DNA from: an uncultured Clostridia bacterium
Lineage (GTDB): Bacteria; Bacillota; Clostridia; Lachnospirales; Lachnospiraceae
Assembly: GCA_946611595.1 (NCBI GenBank)
Contig: CAMODY010000034.1
Span: 1-13,275, forward strand
Direction of reading: 5' to 3'
Length of the DNA stretch: 13,275 nt
Below, in pieces: positions 1 to 6,518 of the stretch (within the stretch, counting starts at the first letter, position 1; each line of letters begins with the position of its first letter). Below the pieces are notes generated by a model. That model did not search any database, was not told the origin of the DNA, and saw nothing but the letters and a program-made list of their open reading frames with translations. The position numbers and the translations under genes are program-made.

Positions 1-398
1 CTGTTCCAGGTATCTTTGTGTGCCTGGGTTTCATTTTCAAATGGGAAGGATTCTGCGGAAGAGCAGAAGGCGCCAAAGGACTCGAGATCTTCATAAGGTG
101 TCCATGCTCTGGTGATGCTGCTCGTCTTATAGCAGGTCATATCCCCGTAATTCATCGTGTAGATATTAACCGGCTTCTCGTTAGGAATGCTGACGGGAGC
201 AGTTGTCGTCTCAATCTCGGTGCTTTCTGTTGGAGCCGGTATTGACTCCGGCTGCGGAGCGTTCTTTTTCTTATTGCCGCAGCTTACGATCAGGACGATC
301 ACAAGAATGATCAGCACAAGCAGAACACCGGCTGCGATCAGTCGGTTGCGGATCACTCTCTTTCTGCGCTGGGCGCGTGTCTCTCTTCTTCGATTCAT
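1..398 (-). CDS. Membrane-anchored or lipidated extracellular protein, N-terminal part (gene runs off the window)
   Basis: The minus-strand reading frame is open from an ATG at 398-396 to the window edge (132 codons plus two bases). A GGAGG ribosome site sits about eight bases upstream of the ATG. The protein starts with a very basic stretch (MNRRRETRAQRRKR), then one hydrophobic segment at about residues 20-39. That segment ends in LIVSC, which fits a lipobox as well as a plain transmembrane anchor. A Lys-rich patch, a Pro/Glu/Thr-rich linker (about residues 46-75) and the start of a folded domain with several Cys, Trp and Tyr residues follow. This layout indicates a protein anchored outside the membrane. 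I do not recognise the domain and assign no function. It diverges from the metal-uptake operon, and the intergenic region contains regulator sites, so co-regulation is possible but not shown. Confidence 0.8.
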   Translation of the reverse strand, partial: MNRRRETRAQRRKRVIRNRLIAAGVLLVLIILVIVLIVSCGNKKKNAPQPESIPAPTESTEIETTTAPVSIPNEKPVNIYTMNYGDMTCYKTSSITRAWTPYEDLESFGAFCSSAESFPFENETQAHKDTWN

Positions 399-429
399 GA
401 GCTTCCTCCGAATGGAAATTGTTTTTCTT

Positions 430-438
430 ATTGTATCA
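430..438 (-). promoter_or_regulatory. Possible extended -10 promoter for the divergent minus-strand gene
   Basis: Reading the minus strand, TGATACAAT is an extended -10 element (TG, one base, TACAAT). It lies about 30 bases upstream of the ATG at 398. The matching -35 position (458-453, TGGAAC) is weak, which is normal for extended -10 promoters. This is assigned from consensus only. Confidence 0.35.
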
Positions 439-469
439 GTAAGCTCCCTACAGTTCCATGCAAAATTCA

Positions 470-490
470 AAATGGGAAAGATTCCCAAAT
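470..490. promoter_or_regulatory. Fur/Zur-type operator 1, upstream of the -35
   Basis: The 21-bp site has half-sites TGGGAA and TTCCCA separated by AGA, with A-rich and T-ended flanks (AAA...AAT). It matches operator 2 at most positions and ends four bases before the TTGACA -35 box. Its place beside a Fur-family gene and a metal transporter suggests that regulator binds here. The TGGGAA core differs from the classic Fur GATAATGAT core, so the identity of the binding protein is inferred. Confidence 0.65.
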
Positions 491-493
491 TCG

Positions 494-522
494 TTGACAA
501 ACGGATATCTGAGTGACATAAT
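494..522 (+). promoter_or_regulatory. Sigma-A type promoter of the metal-uptake operon
   Basis: A perfect -35 TTGACA (494-499) and a -10 CATAAT (517-522, five of six) are separated by exactly 17 bases. Transcription would start near 529, giving a leader of about 54 bases before the regulator ATG at 583. The -10 and start point overlap operator 2, and operator 1 abuts the -35, so a bound repressor should block polymerase. Confidence 0.75.
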
Positions 523-540
523 TGGGAATCATTCCCAAAT
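520..540. promoter_or_regulatory. Fur/Zur-type operator 2, over the -10 and start point
   Basis: This is a near-perfect 21-bp palindrome: TTGGGAA-TCA-TTCCCAA, extended by A520/T540, with one mismatch at the 521/539 pair. Its centre (530) is 50 bases from the centre of operator 1 (480), about five helical turns. Two dimers would therefore lie on the same face of the DNA. Position and symmetry fit classical repression. Confidence 0.7.
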
Positions 541-582
541 TTATTCAGACATATTATATATATTATTAGAAGAAGGGTTTTA

Positions 583-993
583 ATGAATACAAAAACATCT
601 TACAAAACAAAACAGAAAGAAATCCTGGTCAATTACCTGGTCTCTAAGAAAGGAACACACTTTACGGCGGGTGAAATCTGTGAATATATGAAATCACAGG
701 GAGAGACCATCGGCCAGTCAACGGTCTACCGTCGCCTCGAGAGCCTGGTGGATGAAGGAATCTTAAATAAATATACGGTGGACGGTACCAGCCCGGCCTG
801 CTTTGAGTATGTCGGAGAAGAGTCTCACGGCGAAGAAGTCTGCTATCACTGCAAGTGTGAAAAATGCGGAAAACTGATCCATTTGCACTGCGAGGAAATG
901 AAGGAAATACAGGAGCATTTGCTTAAAGGGCATCAGTTTATGATGGATCCGAAGCGCACCGTTTTCTACGGATTGTGCGAGCAGTGCAGATAG
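583..993 (+). CDS. Fur-family metal-responsive repressor, Zur-like
   Basis: This 136-residue protein has the normal Fur-family length. An N-terminal winged helix (about residues 8-80) contains the recognition segment IGQSTVYRRLESLVDEGI (43-60). The C-terminal metal-binding and dimerisation part has two CxxC pairs, C92/C95 in CEKCGK and C132/C135 in CEQC, the usual structural zinc site. H89, H100, H102, C103, E104 and H117 are candidates for the regulatory site. It is the first gene of an operon with a ZnuABC-like importer, and two palindromes overlap or flank its promoter, so it probably represses itself and the importer when metal is plentiful. Zinc is the best guess from the neighbours. Manganese or iron sensing cannot be excluded from sequence. 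The ribosome site is AGAAGGG at 571-577. Confidence 0.9.
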   Translation: MNTKTSYKTKQKEILVNYLVSKKGTHFTAGEICEYMKSQGETIGQSTVYRRLESLVDEGILNKYTVDGTSPACFEYVGEESHGEEVCYHCKCEKCGKLIHLHCEEMKEIQEHLLKGHQFMMDPKRTVFYGLCEQCR

Positions 994-1002
994 GGAGCGT
1001 TT

Positions 1003-1995
1003 ATGAAAAGAGTTTTGGCAATCATTATAGCTGCGGCCTTTGCGATCGGAAGTCTTGCGGCGTGTGGAAATAGATCTGCAGAGGAAGGCTCTGCGGCAAA
1101 GGGCACAGGGGCTCCTGAAAAACTTCAGATCGTAACTACGATCTTCCCGATTTATGACTGGGTACAGAATATCCTCGGAGAAAATGCGCCTCATGCGGAA
1201 GTGACCATGCTTTTGGATAATGGTGTGGATCTGCACAGTTATCAGCCGACGGTAGAAGATATCATGAAGATCTCTACCTGTGATCTCTTTGTCTATGTCG
1301 GCGGAGAGTCGGATGCGTGGGTAAGTGATGCGTTGGAAGAAGCCGTGAACCCGGATATGGTCGTCGTGAATCTGCTGGAACTTTTAGGGGATTCTGTGAA
1401 AGAAGAAGAGCTGAAAGAGGGCATGCAGGAAGATAAGCATGAACACGAAGAGGACGCGGAATATGATGAGCATGTCTGGCTGTCCCTTCGAAATGCTGAA
1501 GTTCTTTGTGAAAAAATAGAGCAGGCGTTAGAGGAGATCGATCCGGACTGCGCAGATATTTATCAGAAAAATCTGGAAAGCTATAACGGAAAGTTACAGG
1601 CGCTTGATGCAGAATATGAGGCGGTGGTTTCAAAGGCTTCTGTTAAGACACTGCTTTTTGGTGACCGTTTCCCATTCCGCTATTTAGTAGATGATTATGG
1701 ACTGGATTATTTCGCTGCCTTTGTCGGCTGCTCGGCAGAAACAGAGGCCAGCTTTGAGACGATCACCTTCCTTGCCGGAAAGGTGGATGAACTCTCTCTT
1801 CATACGGTCCTTACGATTGAAGGCGGAGACGGCAGGATCGCAGAGACGATCGTACAGACAAGTAAGGCAAAAGATGCAAAAGTTTTATCACTGAATTCCA
1901 TGCAGTCTGTAACGGCAAAAGACGTACAGGCAGGAAGCACGTATCTTTCCATGATGGAAGAGAATCTTAAAGTTTTAGAAGAAGCACTCAAGTAA
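1003..1995 (+). CDS. Metal ABC transporter substrate-binding lipoprotein (ZnuA/AdcA-like, cluster A-I)
   Basis: This 330-residue exported lipoprotein has a signal peptide ending in LAAC, with lipidated C21. It should capture a divalent metal, probably zinc, outside the membrane and deliver it to the permease encoded downstream. H78 (in LHSYQP) and H157 (in DEHVWLSL) sit where the first two metal ligands of the ZnuA/PsaA family lie. E274 (in TIEGG) fits the final acidic ligand. A short acidic/His loop (residues 144-157, with H146 and H148) precedes H157, like a reduced version of the ZnuA His-rich loop. The segment that normally supplies the third ligand reads FGDRFPFRY (219-227), with no His or Glu in it; D221 may substitute. 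The ATG follows the regulator stop by nine bases with a GGGAG ribosome site, so the genes are co-transcribed. Confidence 0.9.
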   Translation: MKRVLAIIIAAAFAIGSLAACGNRSAEEGSAAKGTGAPEKLQIVTTIFPIYDWVQNILGENAPHAEVTMLLDNGVDLHSYQPTVEDIMKISTCDLFVYVGGESDAWVSDALEEAVNPDMVVVNLLELLGDSVKEEELKEGMQEDKHEHEEDAEYDEHVWLSLRNAEVLCEKIEQALEEIDPDCADIYQKNLESYNGKLQALDAEYEAVVSKASVKTLLFGDRFPFRYLVDDYGLDYFAAFVGCSAETEASFETITFLAGKVDELSLHTVLTIEGGDGRIAETIVQTSKAKDAKVLSLNSMQSVTAKDVQAGSTYLSMMEENLKVLEEALK

Positions 1996-2042
1996 TACTG
2001 TTTTCGAAAGAACAACAGGTAGAAAGGATAATAGAGCAACGA

Positions 2043-2750
2043 ATGGCACTACTTACAGTTAAGAATTTAAGCGTCGGATATGAGTCGCAGGCTGTAGCGG
2101 AGAATATTTCATTCTCTGTTGGTGAGGGCGACTATCTCTGCATCGTCGGAGAAAACGGATCCGGAAAATCAACGCTCATGAAGACGATCCTTGGCTTAAT
2201 GCCTCCGATCAAAGGAGACATCGAAAGAGGCGACGGACTCAGGCAAAATGAGATTGGATATCTTCCGCAGCAAACGGAAGTGCAGAAGGACTTTCCTGCA
2301 TCTGTGAAGGAGATCGTTCTTTCCGGCTGTCAGGCCAGAAGCGGTTTCCATCCGTTTTATTCGAAAGCGGAAAAAGCGATCGCAAAAACAAATATGGAGC
2401 GCATGGGAATTTCAGACTTTGCAAAGCGCTGCTACCGGGAACTTTCCGGAGGGCAGCAGCAACGCGTCCTTCTTGCAAGAGCACTTTGCGCAAGCGAAAA
2501 GATCCTGCTTTTGGATGAGCCGGTTTCCGGACTGGACCCAAAAGTAACGCAGGACCTTTATCAGCTGATCCAGAAACTGAACGAAGAAGGTCTTACGATC
2601 ATCATGGTCTCACATGATATTGCGGCGGCTGTGAAATACGCAAGCCACATTCTTCACGTTGGACATCATGTCTTTTACGGAACAAAAGATGAGTACTTAG
2701 AGAGTGCGGCCGGAAAGGCCTTTTTACTGCAGGAAGGAGGCGAAGCGTAA
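2043..2750 (+). CDS. znuC: Metal ABC transporter ATP-binding protein (ZnuC/AdcC-like)
   Basis: This 235-residue ABC ATPase powers metal import through the adjacent permease. All motifs are intact: Walker A GENGSGKST (36-44), Q-loop Q76 in YLPQQ, signature LSGGQQQR (134-141), Walker B ILLLDEP with D158/E159, and switch His H191 in VSHD. The short C-terminus is normal for the ZnuC/MntB group. The ribosome site AGAAAGGA lies rather far (about 15 bases) from the ATG, and no better in-frame start is visible. Its stop codon overlaps the permease start by one base (TAATG), a sign of translational coupling. Specificity for zinc is inherited from the operon context, because ATPase sequence alone does not separate zinc from manganese systems. 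Confidence 0.93.
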   Translation: MALLTVKNLSVGYESQAVAENISFSVGEGDYLCIVGENGSGKSTLMKTILGLMPPIKGDIERGDGLRQNEIGYLPQQTEVQKDFPASVKEIVLSGCQARSGFHPFYSKAEKAIAKTNMERMGISDFAKRCYRELSGGQQQRVLLARALCASEKILLLDEPVSGLDPKVTQDLYQLIQKLNEEGLTIIMVSHDIAAAVKYASHILHVGHHVFYGTKDEYLESAAGKAFLLQEGGEA

Positions 2751-3589
2751 TGTTTGAACAACTTGCGATGTACCTTCAGTATCCTTTTGTGCAGTATGCG
2801 CTCATTGTTGGAGTAGCGGTTGCACTTTGTGCATCCCTTTTGGGAGTGACGCTGGTCTTAAAGCGTTTCTCTTTTATCGGCGACGGACTTTCCCATGTAG
2901 CCTTTGGCGCCATGGCAATCGCCAGTGTTTTAAATCTTTCGAACAATATGTTGATCGTACTTCCGGTTACGATCATTGCAGCGATCCTTTTGCTTAGAAC
3001 GGGATCCAAGACGGTTATCAAAGGAGATGCGGCAATTGCGATGATCTCAGTCGGCGCGCTCGCATTTGGTTATATGATCATGAATATCTTTTCGGTATCA
3101 TCAAACCTCTCTGGCGATGTCTGCACAACTCTCTTTGGCTCGACCTCGATCCTGACGCTCAAAGATACGGAAGTGTGGATCAGTGTTGGTCTGTCCGTTG
3201 TGGTCGTTGTATTGTTCATTATTTTTTATAACAAAATATTTGCCGTGACCTTTGACGAAGATTTCGCCATGGCCGTCGGCACCAAAGCAAATGCATATAA
3301 CCTTTTGATCGCGGTCGTGATCGCCGTGATCATCGTGCTGGCAATGAATCTGGTAGGGTCCCTCCTGATTTCCGCGCTTGTAATTTTCCCTGCACTTTCT
3401 GCGATGCGGCTCTTTAAGAGCTTTTTAAAAGTTACGATCTGTTCTGCTGTGATCTCGGTGGTCTGCGCACTCCTCGGAATGCTGATCTCGATCGTAGCAG
3501 GAACCCCGGTTGGTTCTACGATCGTAGCTATGGATGTCGTCGTATTCCTGATTTGCTGGCTGATTCGGGCAATAGGAGGAAGAGCGTAA
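2750..3589 (+). CDS. znuB: Metal ABC transporter permease (ZnuB/AdcB-like)
   Basis: This 279-residue polytopic membrane protein of the ABC-3 permease family has about eight or more hydrophobic segments (roughly residues 13-37, 49-82, 94-113, 143-160, 183-213, 229-250 and 255-275, some containing two helices). Family motifs include GDGLSHVAFG (45-54), the FDEDFAMAVGTKAN cytoplasmic segment (168-181) that probably contacts the ATPase, and GSLLISALVIFPALSAM (203-219) near the metal path. It should form a homodimeric channel with the upstream ATPase and receive metal from the lipoprotein. Start and stop both overlap neighbouring genes by one base (TAATG at 2748 and at 3587), so the last three genes are tightly coupled. 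Confidence 0.93.
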   Translation: MFEQLAMYLQYPFVQYALIVGVAVALCASLLGVTLVLKRFSFIGDGLSHVAFGAMAIASVLNLSNNMLIVLPVTIIAAILLLRTGSKTVIKGDAAIAMISVGALAFGYMIMNIFSVSSNLSGDVCTTLFGSTSILTLKDTEVWISVGLSVVVVVLFIIFYNKIFAVTFDEDFAMAVGTKANAYNLLIAVVIAVIIVLAMNLVGSLLISALVIFPALSAMRLFKSFLKVTICSAVISVVCALLGMLISIVAGTPVGSTIVAMDVVVFLICWLIRAIGGRA

Positions 3590-4176
3590 TGAAAAGAAAG
3601 ATTGTACTTCTGCTGACTGGCTGTCTGCTCGCAGCGCTTCTGCTTGCAGGCTGTGGAGATGGTGCATCCGGAACCTCAAATAATCCGAATAATGTCGAGG
3701 ATGTTCTTCAGGACCGGATCGATGAGGCGGAGGGAAATACGGAAGCAGAGACCGAGACAACAAAAGCAAGTGATATTGCTTTTTATTCTCCGGATGAAGA
3801 AGCAGAAACTCCGGATATATATTCGACCGAAGGTGTGGATCTGGATTTGACACAGATGTCCGGAACGATGCTGTTTTCCCAGGTTAATTATATGATGTAT
3901 AAGCCGGAAAAATTTATCGGGCAGACCGTAAAAGTTCCGGGCTCTTTCAGCGCTGTATATAGCGAAGAAGAACAAAGGTATTATTTTGGATGCCTGGTCC
4001 GTGACAGGTCTGCATGCTGCGTACTTGGCGTAGAATTTGAACTGCCGGAAGACTATGTCTATCCGGACGATTATCCTGCAGAAGGAGAAGAGATCACAGT
4101 GCTTGGAACCTTTGATACCTATCAGCAGGGACAGTACACTTATGCAGTGCTGAGAGATGCAAAAATGGTTTCATAG
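3589..4176 (+). CDS. Small lipoprotein with C-terminal OB-fold-like domain, part of the metal-uptake operon
   Basis: This 195-residue protein has a clear lipoprotein signal (LLLAGC, lipidated C22). The ATG at 3589 was chosen over an in-frame upstream start because it directly precedes the signal peptide, overlaps the permease stop as TAATG, and has an AGGAGGA ribosome site at 3574-3580. After an acidic, Thr-rich linker (about 25-90), residues 95-195 resemble an OB-fold beta barrel: YKPEKFIGQTVKVPG, then YYFGCLVRDRSACCVLGVEF, then EGEEITVLGTFDTY. The FIGQTV, CC and GxEITVxGTF spacing recalls the C-terminal part of the DUF1980/TIGR03943 (YcgQ-like) family, which occurs near zinc genes in Firmicutes. 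That is recalled resemblance, not an alignment. C135, C143 and C144 could bind metal or form a disulfide. Function is unknown; a role in metal handling outside the membrane is inferred from its operon. Confidence 0.85.
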   Translation: MKRKIVLLLTGCLLAALLLAGCGDGASGTSNNPNNVEDVLQDRIDEAEGNTEAETETTKASDIAFYSPDEEAETPDIYSTEGVDLDLTQMSGTMLFSQVNYMMYKPEKFIGQTVKVPGSFSAVYSEEEQRYYFGCLVRDRSACCVLGVEFELPEDYVYPDDYPAEGEEITVLGTFDTYQQGQYTYAVLRDAKMVS

Positions 4177-4197
4177 TGAATCCTGATCATGAGATAG

Positions 4198-4223
4198 AAA
4201 GGGCGCTTGGCGGCGCTCTTTTT
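4198..4223 (+). terminator. Rho-independent terminator of the metal-uptake operon
   Basis: AAAGGGCGC (4198-4206) pairs with GCGCTCTTT (4213-4221) around a six-base loop, including one G-T wobble. Five T residues follow from 4219. It lies 22 bases after the lipoprotein stop codon and ends the operon. Confidence 0.85.
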
Positions 4224-4248
4224 CTGTGCATAGAAGTCTGAATGCAGA

Positions 4249-4277
4249 TTGAAATGGCATGCTCTTTGCGATATTAT
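4249..4277 (+). promoter_or_regulatory. Promoter for the zinc-ribbon membrane protein gene
   Basis: TTGAAA (4249-4254) and TATTAT (4272-4277) are five-of-six matches to the -35 and -10 consensus with exactly 17 bases between them. Transcription would start near 4284, about 53 bases before the ATG at 4337. No metal-type palindrome like those at 470-540 is visible here. Confidence 0.6.
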
Positions 4278-4336
4278 AGAATCAGTTTGTTAGGACCTTA
4301 TCTCGTTGCAGAGATGTATGAAAAGAGGAGGTTATT

Positions 4337-5185
4337 ATGTTTTGTCAACAATGCGGAAGTCAGATTCCGGACGACTCTAAATTTTGCACAAGCTGCGGTG
4401 CACCGACACCAATTGCGAAAAGTGCTGATTTTGCAGCAGAACCTGTGACCCCGCCGGCAGAAAGAATTGCAGAAACCCAAGCGATTCCTACACCGGTTCC
4501 GGTTTATCCACAGGAGAATATGGCTCAGCCACAGAACTATGCGCAGCCGGCTCCGGCATATCAGCAGCCGGCATATAATGCAGGCGCTATGCAGGCACAG
4601 CCGCAGAAAAAGAAATGGCACACCAGATGGCCGGCTTCCACGGGCGTCATGGGTGTAATCTTCCTGGTATTCTTTTTAGCCAGCCTTGTTGCGTTATACA
4701 TGTATTTCCGTGAGGATATCTATATGCCGCTGGGGACATTTTTCGGTGTCCGGCGGATCATCGACATTCTCCTTGCAGTTGCTGTACCGGTACTGTTCTT
4801 TGTACACACTAAGAAACTTGCCTTCCTGACAGCAATCCCGATGGTTATACAGCTGATCCTCACGGGCATCAATGTGTTTAGTAACATGGGATATACAGAT
4901 GACTTGTTGTTAGGAATGGACATCATCCTTTTTGCCTTTGAGTTCATCCTGGTGATCTTATATGTCATTCAGATGTGTGTAAGAGCACATAATCCGGCAA
5001 TGCCGATCATTTATCTGATCCTTTCGATACTCGAACTGTTGGCGGCAGCAGTCTTTGTCGTCGTTAGTATTGCAGAGTACTATCGTCCGGATATGATGAT
5101 TGCATACAGCATATTTAATTATATTGCTTCCATCTTCCTGACCGCTGCATACTGCATTGCAATGTTCTCATCAAGGAAGAGATAA
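4337..5185 (+). CDS. Zinc-ribbon membrane protein with six predicted helices
   Basis: This 282-residue protein begins with a zinc ribbon: C3/C6 in FCQQCG and C17/C20 in FCTSCG, the common MxxCxxCG...FCxxCG form. A disordered linker rich in Pro, Gln, Ala and Tyr (about 25-90) follows, then a basic patch (KKKWHTRW). The membrane domain has about six helices (roughly residues 103-124, 136-156, 161-181, 189-214, 221-247 and 256-276). Zinc-ribbon plus linker plus membrane domain is a frequent architecture in Clostridia, but the membrane part here is not one I can name. AGGAGG just before the ATG supports the start. It has its own promoter after the terminator of the metal operon, and the next gene starts only 31 bases after its stop, so the two may share a transcript. 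Function unknown. Confidence 0.85.
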   Translation: MFCQQCGSQIPDDSKFCTSCGAPTPIAKSADFAAEPVTPPAERIAETQAIPTPVPVYPQENMAQPQNYAQPAPAYQQPAYNAGAMQAQPQKKKWHTRWPASTGVMGVIFLVFFLASLVALYMYFREDIYMPLGTFFGVRRIIDILLAVAVPVLFFVHTKKLAFLTAIPMVIQLILTGINVFSNMGYTDDLLLGMDIILFAFEFILVILYVIQMCVRAHNPAMPIIYLILSILELLAAAVFVVVSIAEYYRPDMMIAYSIFNYIASIFLTAAYCIAMFSSRKR

Positions 5186-5216
5186 ACAAAAAAATTGAGT
5201 AAAGGTGGAACCCGAA

Positions 5217-6503
5217 ATGAAAGACTATAAAATCGATACCAAATGTGTGCAGGCAGGATATACTCCGGGAAATGGCGAACCTCGTCAGATCCCGATCATC
5301 CAGTCTACAACATTTAAATATGCAACTAGTGAGGATATGGGAAAACTCTTTGACTTAGAAGCAGAGGGCTACTTCTACACACGTCTTCAGAATCCGACGA
5401 ATGATATGGTTGCAGCTAAGATCTGTGAAATGGAAGGCGGAACAGCGGCAATGCTGACGTCCTCCGGTCAGGCAGCAAACTTCTTTGCGATCTTTAATAT
5501 TGCAGGCTGCGGAGATCATGTGGTATCGACTTCTGCAATCTATGGCGGCACATACAATCTGTTCGCTGTTACGATGAAAAAGATGGGAGTAGAGTTTACT
5601 TTCCTGGATCCGGACTGCACGCCGGAGGAACTTGATGCCGCATTTAAACCGAACACGAAAGCTGTTTTTGGCGAGACAATCGCAAATCCGGCTTTAACGG
5701 TATTTGATTTTGAAAAGTTCTCCAAGGCAGCACATGCGCATGGCGTTCCGCTTATCGTAGATAATACTTTTGCAACGCCTGTAAACTGCCGTCCGTTTGA
5801 GTGGGGGGCAGATATCGTAACGCACTCCACGACCAAGTATATGGATGGCCATGGAGCAACAGTCGGCGGCTGCATCGTAGACAGCGGAAAGTTCAACTGG
5901 ATGGAGCATGCTGAAAAATTCCCGGGTCTTTGCACGCCGGATGAGAGCTATCATGGAATCGTATATGCGGAAAAATTCGGACAGGAGGGTGCTTTTATTA
6001 CAAAAGCAACCGCGCAGCTGATGAGAGACTTCGGTTCGATCCAGTCACCGCAGCATGCCTTTATCTTAAACCTTGGACTTGAAAGCCTTCATGTCCGCAT
6101 GCCACGCCATTGCGAGAATGCGCTCGCGATCGCAAAATATTTAAATAACCACCCGAAGGTCTCATGGGTTAAGTATCCGGGACTGGAAGGCGATAAATAC
6201 TATGAGCTTGCAAAGAAATATATGCCGAACGGAACCTGCGGCGTTGTTTCTTTCGGTGTAAAAGGCGGAAGAAAAGCGGCAGAAAAGTTCATGAAAGAAT
6301 TAAAGCTTGCAGCGATTGAAACCCACGTGGCTGACGCCCGTACCTGCTGCTTGCATCCTGCGAATGCAACACACCGTCAGATGAACGATGAGGAACTTTT
6401 AGCTGCCGGAATCACGCCGGATCTTGTCCGTTTTTCCGTGGGACTGGAAGCTGCAGAGGATCTGATCGCGGACCTTGATCAGGCACTTGCTACGGTGGAA
6501 TAG
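5217..6503 (+). CDS. metY: O-acetylhomoserine sulfhydrylase-type PLP enzyme (MetY-like)
   Basis: This 428-residue member of the Cys/Met-metabolism PLP family would be cytoplasmic. The likely reaction is O-acetylhomoserine plus sulfide giving homocysteine and acetate, the direct route to methionine. The PLP lysine is K207 in HSTTKYMDGHG. D182 in VDNTF should contact the cofactor nitrogen, and YFYTRLQNPT (52-61) supplies the phosphate-binding Tyr/Arg from the partner subunit. The substrate carboxylate Arg is probably R405 in VRFSVGLE. Length above 420 and the insert around 225-290 fit MetY better than the shorter cystathionine gamma-synthases or methionine gamma-lyases, which remain alternatives. 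The ATG at 5217 was preferred to an in-frame GTG at 5205 because that GTG lies inside the AAGGTGG ribosome site. No SAM riboswitch or T-box is visible before it. Confidence 0.93.
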   Translation: MKDYKIDTKCVQAGYTPGNGEPRQIPIIQSTTFKYATSEDMGKLFDLEAEGYFYTRLQNPTNDMVAAKICEMEGGTAAMLTSSGQAANFFAIFNIAGCGDHVVSTSAIYGGTYNLFAVTMKKMGVEFTFLDPDCTPEELDAAFKPNTKAVFGETIANPALTVFDFEKFSKAAHAHGVPLIVDNTFATPVNCRPFEWGADIVTHSTTKYMDGHGATVGGCIVDSGKFNWMEHAEKFPGLCTPDESYHGIVYAEKFGQEGAFITKATAQLMRDFGSIQSPQHAFILNLGLESLHVRMPRHCENALAIAKYLNNHPKVSWVKYPGLEGDKYYELAKKYMPNGTCGVVSFGVKGGRKAAEKFMKELKLAAIETHVADARTCCLHPANATHRQMNDEELLAAGITPDLVRFSVGLEAAEDLIADLDQALATVE

Positions 6504-6518
6504 GATACCTTCGGCACT

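Noticed and set aside
37..53. Sequence resembling the left half of the metal operator (AAATGGGAAGGATTC) inside the left-edge gene
   Set aside because: The right half-site TTCCCA is missing (TTCTGC instead) and the stretch codes for protein on the minus strand, so it is probably chance.
763..1236. Long minus-strand open frame, and similar ones opposite other genes
   Set aside because: They lie opposite genes with clear protein families, have no ribosome sites, and translate to low-likelihood Arg/Ser/Leu-rich sequence. They are shadows of the + strand genes.
4224..4336. Metal-type operator in front of the zinc-ribbon gene
   Set aside because: I looked for the TGGGAA...TTCCCA pattern around the promoter at 4249-4277 and found none, so membership in the Zur-like regulon is not supported.
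5205..5216. GTG at 5205 as start of the metY-like gene
   Set aside because: It lies inside the AAGGTGG ribosome site that serves the ATG at 5217, and the family begins at the later residue.
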